From: Trichoderma breve
Lineage: Eukaryota; Ascomycota; Sordariomycetes; Hypocreales; Hypocreaceae
Length of the DNA stretch: 64,000 bases
Assembly: GCF_028502605.1 (NCBI RefSeq)
Contig: NC_079235.1
Coordinates: 3,534,001-3,598,000 of the forward strand
Direction of reading: 5' to 3'
The notes beneath the pieces were generated by a model. It saw only the letters and a program-made list of their open reading frames with translations. It was not told the origin of the DNA and searched no databases. This document shows, in pieces, positions 59,044 through 64,000 of this stretch (the first letter of the stretch is position 1; every line of letters begins with the position of its first letter). The translations under genes and the position numbers were made by a program.

Positions 59044-59998
59044 ATGGCGGAAATGAAGATTGATAGGCTTCATTTCAACAATCCCTCCTTCAGGTATGGC
59101 CGTCAAATTACGCCCACATCCCATCCACTACTGCTCTGTTATACTCCTCTTCAAAGATACTTATTCTTATCATAGATCTTTCAATCTCGAAATCACTGGC
59201 ACCATTAACTCGGAGTTCGGCATCGGCTGGGTTAGCTATGTGACGGTCTCCCTCTTGTATCAGCGACGCGTCATCGGTGCAAAGACCATTCAAGATATGC
59301 ATGTCACTCTTGACGAGAAAAACGAAGCAACTATAAAACTTGAGGGCTTTTATATTCAGAGTATGGTTAGGTTCAAAGCTTTCGCCCTGAAGTTGATTCC
59401 TCAACTAAAGGCCAACAGTCAGAAGAGAAAACAAGCGCCTATTATGGCTGCACTGGACACTGATGATGACGGTCATGAGCTCTTTATCTCCATTGAGTTG
59501 AGCCATATGTTGGAGGCCACCATCTTGAATCCAACCGTCCAGTTGATCGAGAAGAAAGTCAGAATTTGCTTCAAACTATCGAGCTGCAATCCGGTTGACC
59601 TCGCCTTTGGATGGTGCCGATTTCAGCTGAAGAAAGACAAAACGATTCTGGCTTTATTGGATGGCCATTTTGACATTGTGCCTGACAAATGCGAGATTGT
59701 CATGGAAGGAGATCTTGAGATCCCCAACACTGTGCTTTCTGGTAAAGCGGTTTTGAAAGCAGTCAAGACGTATGACAACAAGAAGTCTTGGCTTTCTCTT
59801 CTCATCCAAGCATTTGAGATTGAAGTCAACCTAGATAAGGTGGTCATTGGAAAAGGCCAAGGTGATGAAGACGAGGAGGATGAAGGCAATGGAGTCGATG
59901 AGGGCAACAAAGGCGACGATGGCGATAAAGCCTATGTACCCGACGGAGGCGAGAGCGACGGTGGCCCAGTAACCCGACGGACGCGAGCGACACGGTGA
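59044..59998 (+). CDS. Uncharacterised two-module beta-rich protein, paralog C
   Basis: Exons 59044-59093 (MAEMKIDRLHFNNPSFR) and 59176-59998, with an 82-nt intron of the same phase and position as in A and B, encode 290 residues. Module 1 begins SFNLEITGTINSEFGIGWVS and runs to about 100. Module 2 has GHELFISIELSHML, VQLIEKKVRICFKLSSCNPV, FGWCRFQLKKDKTILALLDG, IVMEGDLEIPNTVLSGKAVL, and KKSWLSLLIQAFEIEVNLDK. The stretch NPVDLAFGW...DKTILALLDG looks like the Asn-Pro turn and strand pairing of LEA2/DUF3712 domains (inference). A Gly/Asp/Glu-rich tail of about 45 residues ends with the basic TRRTRATR, possibly a nuclear signal. No signal peptide or membrane helix. Identity with A and B is moderate, so the duplications are not very recent. 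Function unknown. Confidence 0.75.
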
Positions 59999-60613
59999 AT
60001 AACCGAACTCTTCCATCACATCTTTTCATCGGAGGATTGCATTTTCCTTGCTTGACCGAAACAGAAAGCAATGTGGAAGCTCTTGGAATGGATTGTTGTC
60101 GTCGATGTTGGAGATGAGGAGACTTGACCGAGAAAGATGCCTATTGAGAGGGAGCTGGGTGTGTATTTTGATTACGGATGTTTCTTGTTGCGAGCAACTG
60201 ATGTTTCAGTGGTTTGGTGAGCTCTGTGTTTCTTGAGCCGCTCTCGATGCATTTATTGTGTTTATCAGATATCGTTGCGTTCGGCGCTGGGTAGAGTTCA
60301 TAGTGTAATTCTGACTGTTTATCCTCAATGTAGGATCACGAAACTTGTGGAATCCAAGAGGCCAAATAACGGCCACAGCTTAAGCAGACCGCTGTGATAC
60401 GAAGATCTTCGTGCCTTATTTGTCATGTTACTTGTTTATTGCAAAAACTAATCAAAGAGGTCTTTCTGCTGTGACCCTCGTGCGCCCGAATATTGCTTTA
60501 TGGTACATACAGAATCCATTACGTTCCCTCCCCCCATCTTTGTTTTCATCTCACGATTTGCCCAAAAAAACGCCAGCCATCTGAAAATCCCTTTCAGCAC
60601 CTTTCCTCTAAAT
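59999..60613. other. Convergent intergenic region between paralog C and Rvb2
   Basis: 0.6 kb of 3' sequence; nothing else supported. Confidence 0.5.
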
Positions 60614-62202
<1,589 letters not shown>

Positions 62203-63723
62203 TGTAAAGAATGATGATGTCGTTGGCGCAGCAGTTGGTTCACGACAGGATTGATAGCGAAGGATTAGATGCTTGCCTGCTCCAAACAAAGCACCACGGC
62301 GAATTGGAATGGCTGCTTGAGCTCTGTCCCATTTTCTCAGCGCAGGAAAAATTACGGTTCCGGAGAAGCGCGCGTCTGGCGCTTACACGTTAGGCGGATT
62401 TAGTTGGCTAGAACAGCTAAACAGAGGCTGGTAGTGTCAAAATACAGTGGACGGGCAGTGGGGCGGCTTGATCGAGCTGAGGCTAGAGGGTGATCGGGGA
62501 GACAAGGGGCGGATGTGAAAGCGGTAATCGCTTGAACTACAGACTACAAACTAAACCAGGATATTTGCTATCTTGGGGAATATCAAAGAACGATTGTGAA
62601 ACCAATGAATGTCGTTCTTTGTCTTTTATTACATGTTTTTTTTTTTCTATAAATGTCTGAGTAATGAAATTAGTGCAAGGCCTGTGCTCTCCTTATGCAC
62701 GGCTCGCTCATGCTAGGCACCAATCCTGCACGCCGCAGCCTGACCGACCTCTGTCTCTAATATTGATTGACTCTTCCCCCCCTCATATTTGCTTTGTTTG
62801 CTGAAATTGCCTGTTTGTTGGCTGCCATCTGACCAACCGCAACCCTGTTCTTGCAGCATCAGATCCCCACCCCATAACATTAGTTAAAAGCCACCTCACT
62901 GCGGTTCTTATAATCTAATCCCTGTAACCCGGGTTTTTGTTTGCTATCTGTGCTCAGATAGTTGATGTAGTTGTATGCACGGAAATGGTTCCTATTCGTA
63001 GCTCTTTGCTCAGGTGGAAGGGAAAATATTTGTTTTGGTCTCCTCTAGCAGCATCCCCCCTAATACCTGCAGCTGATAGCTAACGAGGTACATCACTCGA
63101 CATCAAATTACATTCAGGTTGGATGCATGCAGCGGCATGGAGTCCACCGTGAAATGCTAGACCTACATACATTTCCATTAGCTGTAGGCGCTCTGTAAAC
63201 AAAAGAAGACCCCCCCTTAGCACAGCAGGTCTTTGAGAAAGCGGCAGGCTCGTCTACATTTATTAGGGCCTTAGTTCCCTAGTTACTATAATTCATTGCT
63301 TTTTACAACCCGACATTGCAACTCTCACCAACACTCGTTCAAACAAAAAAAAAAAGTGCCCTGACCCGCACACCCACCACATCCACCTTTCTCTGCTAAC
63401 TGCCTCGTTCTTTATTGTTTTCACGATACTCAGCCCAACATCACTGTGTCCATCAACCAAACCGAACAACCGCCTTTCTCTATAACGTTCTGCCTTGATT
63501 CTTCGGATACTATTTCGGGGTCTACTTACTACTTTATCATATTTGATGCTCTGTGACATCTGTCTCATCTGGAAGCTTGCCCAAAGCTCGCTGGATGAGT
63601 TGGGTTGGAAGAAGATGATCATCGGTGATTCGGTCAAGAACTGAATCCTTATCTCCTAGAGTATCTTCTCTCACATAAACCATCTAATCGCCGTCATTGT
63701 TCACATCCTACACCATCGCCATC
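62203..63723. other. Divergent intergenic region between Rvb2 and the last gene
   Basis: 1.5 kb; promoter of Rvb2 on the left, and an A/C- and C/T-rich leader (about 63340-63720) for the gene at the right edge. No accepted gene or RNA. Confidence 0.5.
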
Positions 63724-63987
63724 ATGGGTCAGGATCCTCCTCGGCGGCCTTCGCAGCAAGGCTTCCATAATACCTTTGGGCAGGGTCGCAGTATCAAGCG
63801 AGACTCGATCCAAGGAGATGGTCAACGAGCATCAGGTGATACTGCACCGAATCCTAAGCGCATTCGCACTGTCGATCGACCTGATGAACGGAGTCCTGTT
63901 GACCAACGCGATCATCTCGAAGGATCCAGCCCAACGACGTTAGGTAGTGCCACCCCAGAAGCCATTTGCTCGAAAAATCCTTGCTGA
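63724..63987 (+). CDS. Start of an unidentified gene (first exon or short protein)
   Basis: The ATG at 63724 (ATCATGGGTCAGG context) opens a frame of 87 codons ending in TGA at 63985-63987, 13 bases from the window edge. The peptide (MGQDPPRRPSQQGFHNTFGQ...) is polar, rich in Arg, Gln, Ser and Pro, and contains NPKRIRTVDRP. It has no recognisable domain and looks like the disordered N terminus of a larger protein, such as a nuclear regulator. A possible donor GTAGTG follows ACGTTAG near 63941, so the TGA may lie in an intron. It cannot be judged further from this window. Confidence 0.45.
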   Translation: MGQDPPRRPSQQGFHNTFGQGRSIKRDSIQGDGQRASGDTAPNPKRIRTVDRPDERSPVDQRDHLEGSSPTTLGSATPEAICSKNPC

Positions 63988-64000
63988 GCACGGACTGTGA

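Overview
The window looks like nuclear DNA of a filamentous ascomycete, most likely a sordariomycete of the order Hypocreales (Trichoderma-like). The reasons are the dense gene layout with short introns (about 48-126 nt, GT...CTAAC-like branch site...YAG), the set of conserved gene families, a Zn2Cys6 regulator and pyrimidine-rich leaders. Taxonomy is inference; no marker gene fixes the species. All gene models were read by hand from splice signals and reading-frame closure, so exon borders are predictions.

Layout. 1-5366: a 5.3 kb gene-free upstream region rich in GTAC-containing motifs, leading into a SOK1/Tcp11-family gene (5367-7310). 9027-11999 (-): a long coiled-coil protein with the Uds1 septation domain, carrying an apparent one-base frameshift near its N terminus. 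13411-14299 (-): a rhomboid-like Dsc2 subunit. 16129-18267 (+): a nine-exon anion/C4-dicarboxylate transporter with an 8-nt microexon. 18526-18614 (-): an intron-bearing tRNA-Pro. 19622-21511 (-): a mitochondrial PP2C phosphatase. 22816-23893 (+): GET complex subunit Get2. 24134-26045 (-): a TMEM135-like membrane protein. 29183-30631 (+): a bHLH transcription factor behind another 3 kb gene-free region with a GTAC cluster. 31486-32366 (+): a KPWE-motif, PEX39-like protein.

33286-35899 (-): a PUF RNA-binding protein. 37100-37560 (-) and 37805-39136 (+): divergent mitoribosomal mS33 and RNase III. 40414-41430 (+): a membrane-anchored acyl-CoA-binding protein (Atg37-like). 41704-43468 (-): a Zn2Cys6 transcription factor. 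44479-48365 (+): COPII coat subunit Sec31. 49029-49509 (+): a small DUF4267-like membrane protein. 50179-50692 (+): a small RRM protein. 51007-51500 (-) and 51836-52525 (+): a divergent pair, an NDUFA4-like small mitochondrial protein and Cox12, the latter with a probable 3-nt microexon. 52907-53761 (-) and 54291-55006 (+): divergent Sde2 and ribosomal protein eS10.

55669-59998: three paralogous genes of a family I do not recognise, one on the minus and two on the plus strand. They share a phase-2 intron, a two-module beta-rich architecture and, in two copies, a matching promoter layout. The middle copy is split by one in-frame stop. This is the strongest candidate for something undescribed. 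60614-62202 (-): the RuvB-like AAA+ ATPase Rvb2. 63724 onward: the start of an unidentified gene running to the window edge.

Most genes are housekeeping (secretion, ER membrane insertion, peroxisomes, mitochondria, RNA handling). No operon, CRISPR array, intact transposon or biosynthetic cluster was seen.
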